Source: Didemnitutus sp041906465
GTDB lineage: Bacteria; Verrucomicrobiota; Verrucomicrobiia; Opitutales; Opitutaceae
Direction: 5' to 3'
Length of the DNA: 64,000 bases
Assembly (NCBI GenBank): GCA_041906465.1
Contig: JAYRJE010000005.1
Coordinates: forward strand, 186,001-250,000
A model generated the notes under the pieces. The model was not told the origin of the DNA, did not search any database, and saw nothing but the letters and a program-made list of their open reading frames with translations. This document shows, piece after piece, positions 25,154 through 32,642 of the stretch (within the stretch, counting starts at the first letter, position 1; every line of letters starts with the position of its first letter). Both the position numbers and the translations under genes were made by a program.

Positions 25154-26470
25154 TCACGAGGGCCGGCTGATCGCGTCGCGCGTGATTCCGGATATGCTCC
25201 GGCAACCCGCGAGTCCCATCGTCAGGTCGAATTCCGCCAACACGTTCACGATCACCTCGCGCACACCCGCCTCGCCCGCCAGCGCGAGTCCGTAAACGTA
25301 AGGCCGCCCGAGGCACACTGCCCGCGCCCCGAGCGCGAGCGCTTTGAACACGTCCGCGCCGCCGTGCACGCCGCTGTCGAACAGCACCGGAGTCTTTTCA
25401 CCGACCGCCGCCACGACGCCCGGCAACGCATCGATCGACGCCATCTCGCCGTCGATCTGTCGTCCGCCGTGATTCGAGACAATGATGCCATCCGCACCGT
25501 GCTGCACGGCGAGCCGCGCATCGTCCGCATGCAGGATGCCCTTGAGCACGATCGGGAGCTTCGTGTGAGCGCGGAGAAATTTCAGATCGTCCCAGGTGAT
25601 ATTCGAGCGCGAGTAAGTCGCCACGAACCGCGCCACCGCCGCGCGCGGTTCCGACGACGTGAGATTCCGCAGCAATCCGCCCGGAAAATTCGCCTTCTGC
25701 GCCAGCGCCGTGGCGATGGTCTGAAACGATAAGGTAGGGCGAACCGTCCCCGGTGAGCCGTCGGCCGAACGCGGCTCACCGGGACGGTTCGCCCTACCCG
25801 CCGCCCTCACCTCGCGCATGAAAACCGGATCACTTGTGTATTGCGCGATACCCTTGCCCTCGAGAAACGGCAGGTAGCCGAGATCGAGATCGCGCGGCCG
25901 CCAGCCGAGCATCGTGGTGTCGAGCGTCAGCACGATCGCCTCGCATCCGCACGCCTCTGCACGACGCACGAAGCTAGCGACGACATCGTTCGACTTGCTC
26001 CAATAGAGCTGAAACCACCGCGGCGCGTTCCCCATCGCCGCCGCGCACGCCTCCATCGGCACCGACGCCTGGTTCGAAAAAATGTGCGGCACGCCCAACG
26101 ACGCCGCCGCGCGCGCGACGGCCAAGTCCGCGTCCGAATGCGCCATCTCTGCAACGCCGATCGGCGCTAGCAAGAGCGGCGTCGGCAACCGCCGCCCGAA
26201 AAGCTCCACCGACAGGTCGCGCGTCTCGCAGTCGCGCAGCCGCCGCGGCACGATCCGCCAGCGGTCGAGCGCCGCGCGGTTGTTGGCCATCGTCGCTTCG
26301 CGCCCGGCGCCCCCCGCGATGTAGGCAAATGCCTCCGGCGTCATCGCCGCTTGCGCCGCGCGCTCCAGTTCCGCCGGCGCCACCGGCACCCGCGGCCGTT
26401 TGCCAGCGACGCCCGCGATATAGATTGCACGCTGCCGCGATCGTCCAATGTCCGAGTGGGGTTCGCTCAT
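25154..26470 (-). CDS. FMN-dependent alpha-hydroxy-acid oxidase/dehydrogenase
   Basis: A 438-residue TIM-barrel flavoprotein of the lactate dehydrogenase/glycolate oxidase family. Seen sites: AFAYIAGGAG at the start, LLLAPIGVAEMAHSDADLA, FQLYWSKSNDVV, LTLDTTMLGWRPRDL, LPIVLKGILHADDARLA (catalytic Lys), IIVSNHGGRQIDG (catalytic His and Arg) and PVLFDSGVHGGADVFKAL (FMN phosphate). The real substrate is not determinable. About 22 residues (from roughly 224) are encoded by an inserted palindrome and fall before TLSFQTIATAL, the flexible loop 4 that varies in this family. The start ATG 26470 is 10 bp after hicA ends, on the same strand. Confidence 0.9.
   Translation of the reverse strand: MSEPHSDIGRSRQRAIYIAGVAGKRPRVPVAPAELERAAQAAMTPEAFAYIAGGAGREATMANNRAALDRWRIVPRRLRDCETRDLSVELFGRRLPTPLLLAPIGVAEMAHSDADLAVARAAASLGVPHIFSNQASVPMEACAAAMGNAPRWFQLYWSKSNDVVASFVRRAEACGCEAIVLTLDTTMLGWRPRDLDLGYLPFLEGKGIAQYTSDPVFMREVRAAGRANRPGEPRSADGSPGTVRPTLSFQTIATALAQKANFPGGLLRNLTSSEPRAAVARFVATYSRSNITWDDLKFLRAHTKLPIVLKGILHADDARLAVQHGADGIIVSNHGGRQIDGEMASIDALPGVVAAVGEKTPVLFDSGVHGGADVFKALALGARAVCLGRPYVYGLALAGEAGVREVIVNVLAEFDLTMGLAGCRSISGITRDAISRPS
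25733..25798. repeat. GGTAGGGCG palindrome inserted in a coding sequence
   Basis: Left arm GGTAGGGCGAACCGTCCC-C-GGTGAGCCG and right arm CGGCTCACCGGGACGGTTCG onward form a near-perfect inverted repeat of about 27 bp per arm, with one bulged base and an 11-base centre. It belongs to the family at 55693 and 3499. It keeps the reading frame of the hydroxy-acid oxidase gene open, adding about 22 residues. Confidence 0.85.
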
Positions 26471-26480
26471 GGGCGTAGAC

Positions 26481-26693
26481 TCAGAGCAACTCGCGAAACT
26501 GGTCAGGCGTGAGGCCCGCGATCTTGGCGATGTAGCCCATCGTGAAAGCATTGATGACGGTGTGAAGCGGCACCTGCACCATCGCCGCGCCGTTGGACAT
26601 CGTGATGTGCTTGCCCTGGCGAATGACTCGAAAGCCGCGCTTTTCCAACACCCGCACCGCGTCCTTCTGACCGATGCCGGGCAAGCGAGGCAT
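26481..26693 (-). CDS. hicA: HicA-like toxin (mRNA interferase)
   Basis: A 70-residue HicA/YcfA family protein: a small double-stranded-RNA-binding-like fold that cuts mRNA when not neutralised by HicB. The pattern VRVLEKRGFRVIRQGKHITM (with the essential His in GKH), VPLHTVINAFTMGYIAKIAG and GLTPDQFREL fits. The length is typical. It begins 3 bp after hicB ends, so antitoxin comes first here, the reverse of the commonest order. Confidence 0.9.
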   Translation of the reverse strand: MPRLPGIGQKDAVRVLEKRGFRVIRQGKHITMSNGAAMVQVPLHTVINAFTMGYIAKIAGLTPDQFRELL

Positions 26694-26696
26694 AAC

Positions 26697-26906
26697 TCAG
26701 ACGGAGACCGTCTCGTGCTGCACCGATCGAACCCCGAACTCCGCCTCGCTCACCACCGTCTGCGCCTCGCGGTATTCCGTGATAGCCTCGCGGATGTTGG
26801 CGAGAGCCTCGTCGCGTGTCGCGCCCTGCGAGCAACAGCCGGGCAACTGGTCGCACCAAACGGCCCAGCCCTCGTCCGACTCGATGAGCGTCACGCGGTA
26901 TTGCAT
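26697..26906 (-). CDS. hicB: HicB-like antitoxin
   Basis: A 69-residue partner of HicA. It shows the HicB fold strings YRVTLIESDEGWAVWCDQLPGC and SQGATRDEALANIREAITEY. It has no clear C-terminal DNA-binding domain, so it belongs to the short HicB group. A longer frame exists upstream, but ATG 26906 gives the usual first strand. The gap to the divergent DUF2971 gene (26907-27041) should hold promoters for both. Confidence 0.88.
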   Translation of the reverse strand: MQYRVTLIESDEGWAVWCDQLPGCCSQGATRDEALANIREAITEYREAQTVVSEAEFGVRSVQHETVSV

Positions 26907-27041
26907 GCGCCGGAAGGTAGCCCGCGTCTCGCGAGGGTCAAGCCACCCGCCGAGCCGCTGCAATGCCATCGCCAGTGAACTGAGGCAGCGGTGTGCGACC
27001 TATGATTGGAACTCGGAGCAATTTTCTGCCTAGCTAGAACC

Positions 27042-27725
27042 ATGTTGCTCTACCGATACCTGAACCAGCAATACGCCTTGGAAGCGCTTCAGACGAGGCA
27101 GCTGAAGATCGGAAGACTGAGTGAGCTAAATGACCCAGCAGACTGTCGTCCGCGACTAATCAACAGCCCCCACGACGATGATCAGTATTTTGAAGAGCGC
27201 TATTTCGAGAGGATCGGACATGAGATTGGAGTGCTATGCTTTAGCGCCACGTTTGAAGATCCAGTCCTTTGGTCACACTACGCTGATGCGCACCGTGGTC
27301 TCGCTCTGGGATACGATTTCCGATCGGATTTAGGGGGCGCGATCCTGTATGTCGTCAACTACGAGGAACGTCGTCCACAAATCGACTACCGCGAAACAGA
27401 GTGTCTCCTCAGCAGTGATCCGTCAGGTCACACATTTTTCAACATGGTGATCGAAAAGGCGTTTCGGAGCAAAGCGCCCAGCTGGAGATACGAACAAGAA
27501 AGTCGCCTTTTCGCGGAGCTGTCCCCGCCCATGTGCGAGATGCGCGGCCAACACTATTTCCTTCGCCATTTAGGCGGAGCACCTGAGCGAGTGATCATCG
27601 GCGCGAAATGTTCGCTCACAGAGGCCGACATTCGGCGCGCGATCATGCGTGGCGGCGGCACGCCGATACGCACGCAAATCATCAAGGCAAAACTCCATCC
27701 CGAGTTGCACCGAATCCAAATCTAG
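27042..27725 (+). CDS. DUF2971 family protein
   Basis: A 227-residue protein of the DUF2971 family, whose function is not established. Diagnostic strings are YRYLNQQYALEALQTRQLKI, SELNDPADCRP, LCFSATFEDPVLWSHYADAH and GLALGYDF. The base composition is visibly less GC-rich than the neighbours and the codon choice is less C-ending, suggesting acquisition by transfer. It sits next to hicBA, consistent with a small accessory cargo. It could take part in defence, but nothing in the sequence shows that directly. Confidence 0.82.
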   Translation: MLLYRYLNQQYALEALQTRQLKIGRLSELNDPADCRPRLINSPHDDDQYFEERYFERIGHEIGVLCFSATFEDPVLWSHYADAHRGLALGYDFRSDLGGAILYVVNYEERRPQIDYRETECLLSSDPSGHTFFNMVIEKAFRSKAPSWRYEQESRLFAELSPPMCEMRGQHYFLRHLGGAPERVIIGAKCSLTEADIRRAIMRGGGTPIRTQIIKAKLHPELHRIQI

Positions 27726-27769
27726 ATGGGCGGTCAGTGTAGTCGCCGCGCCATAAACCGGTGCTCGCG

Positions 27770-28738
27770 TTACCGCAAACCGCAGTTCTTCCGCGCGCGG
27801 GCGAGCGTCTGCTCGGCCACGGCGCGGGCGCGTTGGGCACCGTCGCGGAGAACTTGCTCCACGTAATCCGGATTCGCGACGAGTTCGGCGCGCCGGGCGC
27901 GGTAGGGCGCGAAGAAATTCCAGTAGTGCTCGAAGAGCGCCTTCTTCAGGTCGCCGTAACCGAGGCCGCCGGCGCGGAGGCGGTTTTCGAAATCCGTCGC
28001 GACGTCCACCGGCGCGAAGAGCTTCAGCAGCTGGACGGCGAGGTTCTTGTCGGCATCGGGCTTTGGTTCCTGCGGCGTGCGGGAATCCATGACGATGCCC
28101 ATGATTTTTTTCCGCAGTGCCTTCTCGTCGCCGAAGATCTCGATCGTGTTGCCGTAGCTCTTGGACATCTTCTGGCCGTCGAGACCGGGGATGACGGCGA
28201 GGCTCTCGCTGATGCGCTCCTCCGGGATGACGAACGTTTCGCCGTAGGTGTTATTGAACTTGATGGCGATGTCGCGCGTCATCTCGAGGTGCTGCTTCTG
28301 GTCCTTGCCGACGGGGACGACGTTCGTGTCGAAGAGGAGGATGTCGGCGGCCATGAGCACCGGGTAGGCGAAGAGCCCGAAGTTGGCCTCGATGCCTTTC
28401 GCGGTCTTGTCCTTGTAGCTGTGCGCGCGCTCAAGCAGGCCCATCGGCGTGAGCGAACCGATCAACCAGGTGAGTTCGCAGACTTCCGGAATGTCGCTCT
28501 GGCGCCAGAACACGGCCTTTTGCGGATCGAGGCCGCACGCGAGCCAGTCGAGGGCGATGCCATGTGTGAACTCGCGGCGCTGTTTCGCGTCGGTCAGCGC
28601 GGTCATCGAGTGGTAGTCCGCGATGAAATAGAAAGCGTCGCCGCCGGCCTGCAGCTCGATGGCGGGGCGCATGGCGCCGAAATAATTGCCGATGTGGAGA
28701 GTGCCGGAGGGCGTGATGCCGGTTAAAACGCGAGGCAT
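27770..28738 (-). CDS. trpS: tryptophanyl-tRNA synthetase
   Basis: A 322-residue class I synthetase charging tRNA-Trp. The ATP-binding signatures are PSGTLHIGNYFGAM (HIGN) and DGQKMSKSYGN (KMSKS). FIADYHSMTAL, QSDIPEVCELTWL and LMAADILLFDTNVVPVGKDQ (read in parts) are all typical. The length is normal. The upstream gap holds an inverted repeat made of AGAACGAG-like units rather than a recognisable leader. Confidence 0.95.
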   Translation of the reverse strand: MPRVLTGITPSGTLHIGNYFGAMRPAIELQAGGDAFYFIADYHSMTALTDAKQRREFTHGIALDWLACGLDPQKAVFWRQSDIPEVCELTWLIGSLTPMGLLERAHSYKDKTAKGIEANFGLFAYPVLMAADILLFDTNVVPVGKDQKQHLEMTRDIAIKFNNTYGETFVIPEERISESLAVIPGLDGQKMSKSYGNTIEIFGDEKALRKKIMGIVMDSRTPQEPKPDADKNLAVQLLKLFAPVDVATDFENRLRAGGLGYGDLKKALFEHYWNFFAPYRARRAELVANPDYVEQVLRDGAQRARAVAEQTLARARKNCGLR

Positions 28739-28750
28739 GGCTGTGATGGG

Positions 28751-28846
28751 ATCTTTCTCGTTCTCGTAATCTTAATCGTTCTCTCGGGTGATTTTCCGAG
28801 GGGACCAAACAGAGAGAACGAGAACGATGGAGAGAACGAGAAAGAT
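28751..28846. repeat. inverted and tandem GAGAACGA repeat upstream of trpS
   Basis: ATCTTTCTCGTTCTC at 28751 is matched by its exact reverse complement ending at 28846. The right half is itself a run of degenerate AGAGAACGAGAA units. It fills most of the gap between trpS and the next gene upstream. It looks like a dispersed repeat of low complexity; a regulatory role is not evident. Confidence 0.7.
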
Positions 28847-28864
28847 TTCTGGCTTAGGGCGTCC

Positions 28865-29545
28865 TCAGTCGCGCCGCGGGAGCTGCGAAATCGTCGTCCG
28901 CGCGTGCGCAATCGTCGCCGGCGGCAAGTATCCGCTGAACGGCGTGCACGGCATCACCAGCGCGCGCGGCCCGAGCAGCGAACCGGGATTCAGCACGGCG
29001 TTGCAGCCGACCTCGGCTTTGTCGCCGAGGACGGCGCCGAACTTCCGCAAGCCCGTCCCCACCGTGCCGGACGGCAGGCGGACCGTGACCTCTCCCTGAT
29101 CGAGCCGGAGATTTGAGCAAATGACGCCGGCGCCGAGGTGGGCCTGGTTGCCGAGAATGGAATCCCCGACGTAATTGTAGTGCGGCGCCTGCACGCCATC
29201 GAGGAGCAGGCAGTTCTTGAACTCACTGGCGTTGCCCATCACGCAGCCGGCGCCGGCAATCACGTTGCCGCGGATGAAAGCGCCCGGGCGGATCTCCGTG
29301 CCCGCGCCGATCCAAGTCGGCCCGAGAATTGTGGCATAAGGCGGCAGCTTGACCGAGCGATCGAGCCAGACCTTGCCCTCGATGTGCACCCCGTCCGGCA
29401 CGGAGAGCGCCAGATGCCCGAACTCCACCGAGCCGAGCGCTGCCCCGATCTGCTTGAGCCATTCCCACGGCGGCACATCGGCCGGAAAAAACGACGCGAA
29501 GCGCGCCAGCGACGGCGGGAGGGCGAAGAACTCGGAAGCGTTCAC
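28865..29545 (-). CDS. left-handed beta-helix sugar-nucleotide-type protein
   Basis: A 226-residue protein made mainly of hexapeptide repeats, like the acetyltransferase half of GlmU or related UDP-sugar enzymes. Seen: VWLDRSVKLPPYATILGPTW, GTEIRPGAFIRGNVIAGAG, ASEFKNCLLLDG, HYNYVGDSILGNQAHLGAGV and ICSNLRLDQG. No N-terminal nucleotidyltransferase domain is present, so it is either a stand-alone acyltransferase or a structural relative. The GTG start at 29545 is chosen because the frame upstream runs through a terminator hairpin and the tRNA fragment. It lies just outside the integrated element. Confidence 0.75.
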   Translation of the reverse strand: MNASEFFALPPSLARFASFFPADVPPWEWLKQIGAALGSVEFGHLALSVPDGVHIEGKVWLDRSVKLPPYATILGPTWIGAGTEIRPGAFIRGNVIAGAGCVMGNASEFKNCLLLDGVQAPHYNYVGDSILGNQAHLGAGVICSNLRLDQGEVTVRLPSGTVGTGLRKFGAVLGDKAEVGCNAVLNPGSLLGPRALVMPCTPFSGYLPPATIAHARTTISQLPRRD

Positions 29546-29562
29546 GCTTCGAGGGATAATAA

Positions 29563-29589
29563 AAAAACCGCTGGAAACCAGCGGTTTTT
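29563..29589. terminator. bidirectional rho-independent terminator, originally of tRNA-Gly
   Basis: A-run, stem CCGCTGG / CCAGCGG, 3-base loop, T-run: strong in both directions. It lies 5 bp beyond the outer tRNA fragment. Before the element inserted it would have stood directly after tRNA-Gly on the minus strand. Confidence 0.9.
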
Positions 29590-29594
29590 GAAAG

Positions 29595-29620
29595 TGGAGC
29601 GGGCGAAGAGACTCGAACTC
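29595..29620 (-). other. attachment site, 26-bp copy of the tRNA-Gly 3' end
   Basis: The 26 bases TGGAGCGGGCGAAGAGACTC followed by GAACTC are identical to 32415-32440, the CCA end, 3' acceptor strand and T-arm part of tRNA-Gly. The rest of the tRNA is missing here, so this is the displaced original 3' end, marking the far boundary of an integrated element. Confidence 0.93.
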
Positions 29621-29667
29621 CGGAAGCCCTACGCACAACCGCCGGTGACACAACGAAAACGAAAGAT

Positions 29668-29910
29668 ATGAAAACGCAACGCACACAGAAACGCACACAA
29701 ACCCGCGCACAAAGCCCCGGCTTTTTGCGCCCCTCCGAGCGCACGGTGTTCCGTGACTCGGAATCGTTGGCCAAGAAAATCACTGGCCTTCCGAATGGTC
29801 CTTGGTCGGCAAACTCCCCGCGAGATGAACGCCGTTTTTCGGTCGCTTATCGTCTCTCGCGTGCAATGTCCCCATCTTTCCGCGACTCGCTGCTTAAGGA
29901 GCTTCGCTGA
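29668..29910 (+). CDS. unknown 80-residue element protein
   Basis: First gene of the integrated element. The N-terminus is strongly basic and rich in Thr and Gln (KTQRTQKRTQTRAQ), followed by SERTVFRDSESLAKKITG and a basic C-terminal helix (FRDSLLKELR). It ends 3 bp before the next gene, with which it is probably co-transcribed. The basic head suggests nucleic acid contact. No family is recognised. Confidence 0.55.
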   Translation: MKTQRTQKRTQTRAQSPGFLRPSERTVFRDSESLAKKITGLPNGPWSANSPRDERRFSVAYRLSRAMSPSFRDSLLKELR

Positions 29911-29913
29911 CCC

Positions 29914-30441
29914 ATGAGTGCCAATGACCTTTCTTTTGGTGAGCGCGTCGAGCTTTGGCGCGAGCGTCAGAATGATCGTGCGGCAATTGGTCGCTGGGAA
30001 GAGTCGGCCCGCGAATCAACGGGTGCGCGGTCTGAGAATGTCGCCGATGCCATCGGCGCAGTTCTTCGGTTTCTGGCTGACGGTTTGTCTATCGGCAATC
30101 TGTCTGCTCGGGCTGTTGCGCTCCTGCTGGTAGTCCGTCCGGATCTCGTCAGCGGTTGCTCTTACGCTGCCCTGGCGGAAGAGATTCAGGATACTGAGCA
30201 ATCGATTAAGCGGGCGGTGTCGGAGCTGCGTGATGAGTTTCCATCGTTGCGCGGTGGTTACGTGCGCGGGGCACATTCGTCTGAGCGGCGTCTCCTCAAC
30301 GCGGAGTTTCGTCGCGAGCTGATTAAGACGCGTTCGCTGTATCTGCGTGTTCGCGAGCGTCAGCGCGCTCAGGCGCGGCTTGCTGCGCGCGAAATGGCTG
30401 AGTTCGATCGCAAACTAGGTTTAACGGGATTTCTCGCATGA
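29914..30441 (+). CDS. unknown element protein with winged-helix-like region
   Basis: A 175-residue protein, the second gene of the element. A ribosome site AAGGAG lies 12 bases before the ATG. The middle part (ARAVALLLVVRPDLVSGCSY, then AALAEEIQDTEQSIKRAVSEL) looks like a winged helix. The C-terminal third is a long charged helix (LRVRERQRAQARLAAREMAE). It could be the element's replication, regulation or packaging protein; no catalytic motif shows which. A terminator follows 41 bp downstream. Confidence 0.7.
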   Translation: MSANDLSFGERVELWRERQNDRAAIGRWEESARESTGARSENVADAIGAVLRFLADGLSIGNLSARAVALLLVVRPDLVSGCSYAALAEEIQDTEQSIKRAVSELRDEFPSLRGGYVRGAHSSERRLLNAEFRRELIKTRSLYLRVRERQRAQARLAAREMAEFDRKLGLTGFLA

Positions 30442-30992
30442 GTCCGTGCGTTGCCATGCGGAACAGTGAGGCGCGCCATCACAGCCCCGGGGTCGAAAGG
30501 CCCCGGGGCTTTCTTTGTGCAACTGGTCTCGGGGGTCTGGGGCGAAGTGAGCCCCAGTTAGCCGGGACGGCGTGCCGCCCGGCGTCGCACTCGTCACGCC
30601 TTCCGACCGGAGGCCGGTCGGTGGGTTGGGCTATTCGTGGCGCGTGCGCGTCTCGTGGTGAGCGGGACACACCCCTTCTCCAGCTGCCTTGGTTTTTCGT
30701 TCTCCTGGGTGTGGTGCACGGGCAATGCGCCATGCCCGGACGCGCCGCGCGCAGCGCGGCGCGCCGGGCGGGCGCTTTCCTTGTCTATACTATAACAACT
30801 CCGCCGACAGAAGCCGTGCTACTGTGTGTGCGGTTTCTTCCGCGTATTCCGGCAACCGCCTCAGAGCGGCGCGTGACAGAATCGCTTATGTTCTGCGCGG
30901 GTATTCGGGAGAATGGCACGGGGCGAGCTGTGTGTGATAACAACTCCGCTAGCCCGACAACGCTTGGTGCGGCTGATAGACTGACGGGGACC
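30442..30992. other. 551-bp non-coding control region of the element
   Basis: No convincing gene. It holds a strong terminator (30483-30516), a perfect 9-bp GC hairpin (30742-30762) and a 13-base direct repeat ATAACAACTCCGC at 30792 and 30937. Each copy has a GTGTGTG run nearby (after the first, before the second). TATACTATAAC at 30787-30796 is a plausible -10 region for the excisionase-integrase genes. The repeats are candidate binding sites for the integrase arm domain, the excisionase or a replication protein. Confidence 0.6.
30483..30516 (+). terminator. rho-independent terminator after the element's first operon
   Basis: Perfect 10-bp stem AGCCCCGGGG / CCCCGGGGCT, 8-base loop, then TTCTTT. 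Very stable and followed by a T-rich tail on the + strand, 41 bp after the 175-residue gene. It isolates that operon from the excisionase-integrase genes. Confidence 0.93.
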
Positions 30993-31187
30993 ATGCACGC
31001 CACGGTTCCCCTTCTCTACTCCATCCCCGACGCCGCGAAGATGCTCGCTGTTTCTCGGCGCACACTTGAGCGCGAGATTGCCTCTGGCCGCTTTCCTCGG
31101 CCGTTGAAAATCGGGCGCTCGTCCCGTGTCAGTCACGGCGATGTGGCCTCCTATCTTGAAAAGCTTCGTGCGGAGGTGCGCCGATGA
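30993..31187 (+). CDS. xis: excisionase (MerR-like helix-turn-helix)
   Basis: A 64-residue DNA-binding protein of the AlpA/excisionase type: LYSIPDAAKMLAVSRRTLER is the helix-turn-helix and SGRFPRPLKIGRSSRVSHGD the wing, ending with VASYLEKLRAEVRR. Such proteins bend the attachment DNA and steer the integrase to excision, or activate integrase expression. Its stop overlaps the integrase start (ATGA). A longer in-frame reading from 30438 is rejected because it has no protein-like features. Confidence 0.88.
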   Translation: MHATVPLLYSIPDAAKMLAVSRRTLEREIASGRFPRPLKIGRSSRVSHGDVASYLEKLRAEVRR

Positions 31188-32314
31188 TCTGCTACGTTTT
31201 CAAGCGCGGGAAATATTTCTCGGGCAAGCTGCGTCTGGAGCACGAGAGCCGCACGTCCATCATTGCGCTTAAGACAACTGACAAGCGCATTGCCCTGCAG
31301 GAACTCATGCGGCGCGCTGATGAGCGCCAGAAAGAGCATCTAGGCTTACTCCCTCCTCTTTCCGTCCGTAACGCAGCCAAAACGCCACTAGCGGGCCTTC
31401 TGGTGTCGTTCATCGCGGACGCTGAGGGGCGCGGCTGCTCCGACAACACTCTGTCGAAGTATCGCAACGCACTGCCGAAGCTTTTCACTCGCTGCCGCTG
31501 GGTGGATTTACGCAGCGTAACTGCGCGTTCCTTCTGTGAGTGGCGCTCCTCCTCGGGTCTTAAGCCGAAAACGGTTAATGACCTGCTGATGCTGTCGCGC
31601 ACGTTCTTTCGCTGGCTCGTCCACCAGCGTATGGCGTTGGAGAATCCTCTCGCTCATGTGAGCCCGGACAAACGTCCGTCCCAGCAATTCCGCCGTGCGC
31701 TTTCACCTGCTGAGGCGCAACGTCTCGTCAGTGTCGCGCCTCCGCATCGTGCAATGGTCTATCTGACGATTCTCAACACGGGCTTGCGCCGCTCCGAGAT
31801 TCGTCAGCTGCGCGTCGGCGATTTGGAGCTGTCGGGCGAGCGTCCCCGTTTCCGCGTGCGTGCGACGACTTCCAAGAATCGGCGCGACGCAGTTCTCGAC
31901 TTGAACGCGGAGTTTGCTTCGACACTGCGCAATTTCATCCCTGCGGATGCTGCGCCCTTCGCCCTGGCATTCCCTCGTGGTGTGCCGAAGCTCCCTGCGT
32001 TCCGGGGAGACCTCAAGCGAGCGGGCATTCCGTTTGTCGATGATTCGGGACGCCGGGTCGATCTGCACGCGCTTCGAAACACCTATGGCACCATGCTAAC
32101 GAACAGTGGTGCTGCGCCTCGCGTGGTCATGGAGCTCATGCGGCACAGTGACATCAAGCTGACGATGAAAATCTACACTGACGCGGCTCAGCTTCCCCTC
32201 GCCTCTGCTGTCTCCAAGCTACCGAAAATTACGCTGCGTAAGTCACCGTCCGGAGTGGATACAAATTTGCGCACATCCGGGGGTCGTAAGGGGTCGGGTG
32301 CGGTCGCGAGCTGA
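31184..32314 (+). CDS. int: tyrosine recombinase (site-specific integrase)
   Basis: A 376-residue phage-type integrase. The N-terminal part includes a SAM-like core-binding domain (LLVSFIADAEGRGCSDNTLS). The catalytic set is complete: Arg in TGLRRSEIRQL, Lys in TSKNRRD, His-x-x-Arg in DLHALRNTYGTML, His in ELMRHSDIKLT and Tyr in MKIYTDA. The C-terminus continues with a basic tail (SGGRKGSG). It is translationally coupled to the excisionase and ends 100 bp before the inner attachment repeat, as expected for the enzyme that put this element into tRNA-Gly. Confidence 0.95.
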   Translation: MICYVFKRGKYFSGKLRLEHESRTSIIALKTTDKRIALQELMRRADERQKEHLGLLPPLSVRNAAKTPLAGLLVSFIADAEGRGCSDNTLSKYRNALPKLFTRCRWVDLRSVTARSFCEWRSSSGLKPKTVNDLLMLSRTFFRWLVHQRMALENPLAHVSPDKRPSQQFRRALSPAEAQRLVSVAPPHRAMVYLTILNTGLRRSEIRQLRVGDLELSGERPRFRVRATTSKNRRDAVLDLNAEFASTLRNFIPADAAPFALAFPRGVPKLPAFRGDLKRAGIPFVDDSGRRVDLHALRNTYGTMLTNSGAAPRVVMELMRHSDIKLTMKIYTDAAQLPLASAVSKLPKITLRKSPSGVDTNLRTSGGRKGSGAVAS

Positions 32315-32376
32315 CGCACCGGGGCAAGCTCAGCGAAAACTTGCAAATGGCTCACGCTGTCGCCATTAGACGCAAA

Positions 32377-32406
32377 GAGGCGCTTACCGTCACCGGCAAG
32401 CGCCTC
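32377..32406 (-). terminator. element-supplied hairpin downstream of tRNA-Gly
   Basis: Stem GAGGCGCTT / AAGCGCCTC around a 12-base loop, followed on the minus strand by TTTGCG. It stands 9 bases beyond the tRNA 3' end, in the element. It may replace the tRNA terminator that the insertion displaced to 29563-29589. Confidence 0.6.
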
Positions 32407-32414
32407 AGGGAAAA

Positions 32415-32490
<76 letters not shown>

Positions 32491-32642
32491 GTGAGAGAGG
32501 CCGAGGTAAGGGCGCGAAAGTTTCGCCGTCAACGAGAATTTTCCAACTGTCGCTCATCTCCGGTTTTTGCCCGAAAAATGCCGCTCGCCCGGACTCGCTT
32601 TCAGAGCATTTTCCCAAAATCTTTGGCACGGTTCCGGCATCC

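Noticed and set aside
28739..28864. Tryptophan leader, T-box or attenuator for trpS
   Set aside because: No Trp codon run, T-box sequence or terminator-antiterminator pair; the structure is a low-complexity repeat.
29595..29620. Second tRNA-Gly gene
   Set aside because: Only 26 bases of the 3' end are present; no acceptor 5' strand, D-arm or anticodon arm. It is an attachment-site copy.
30438..30992. Extension of the excisionase by 185 residues at its N-terminus
   Set aside because: The reading crosses a perfect rho-independent terminator and GC hairpins and has no protein-like pattern; the helix-turn-helix begins just after ATG 30993.
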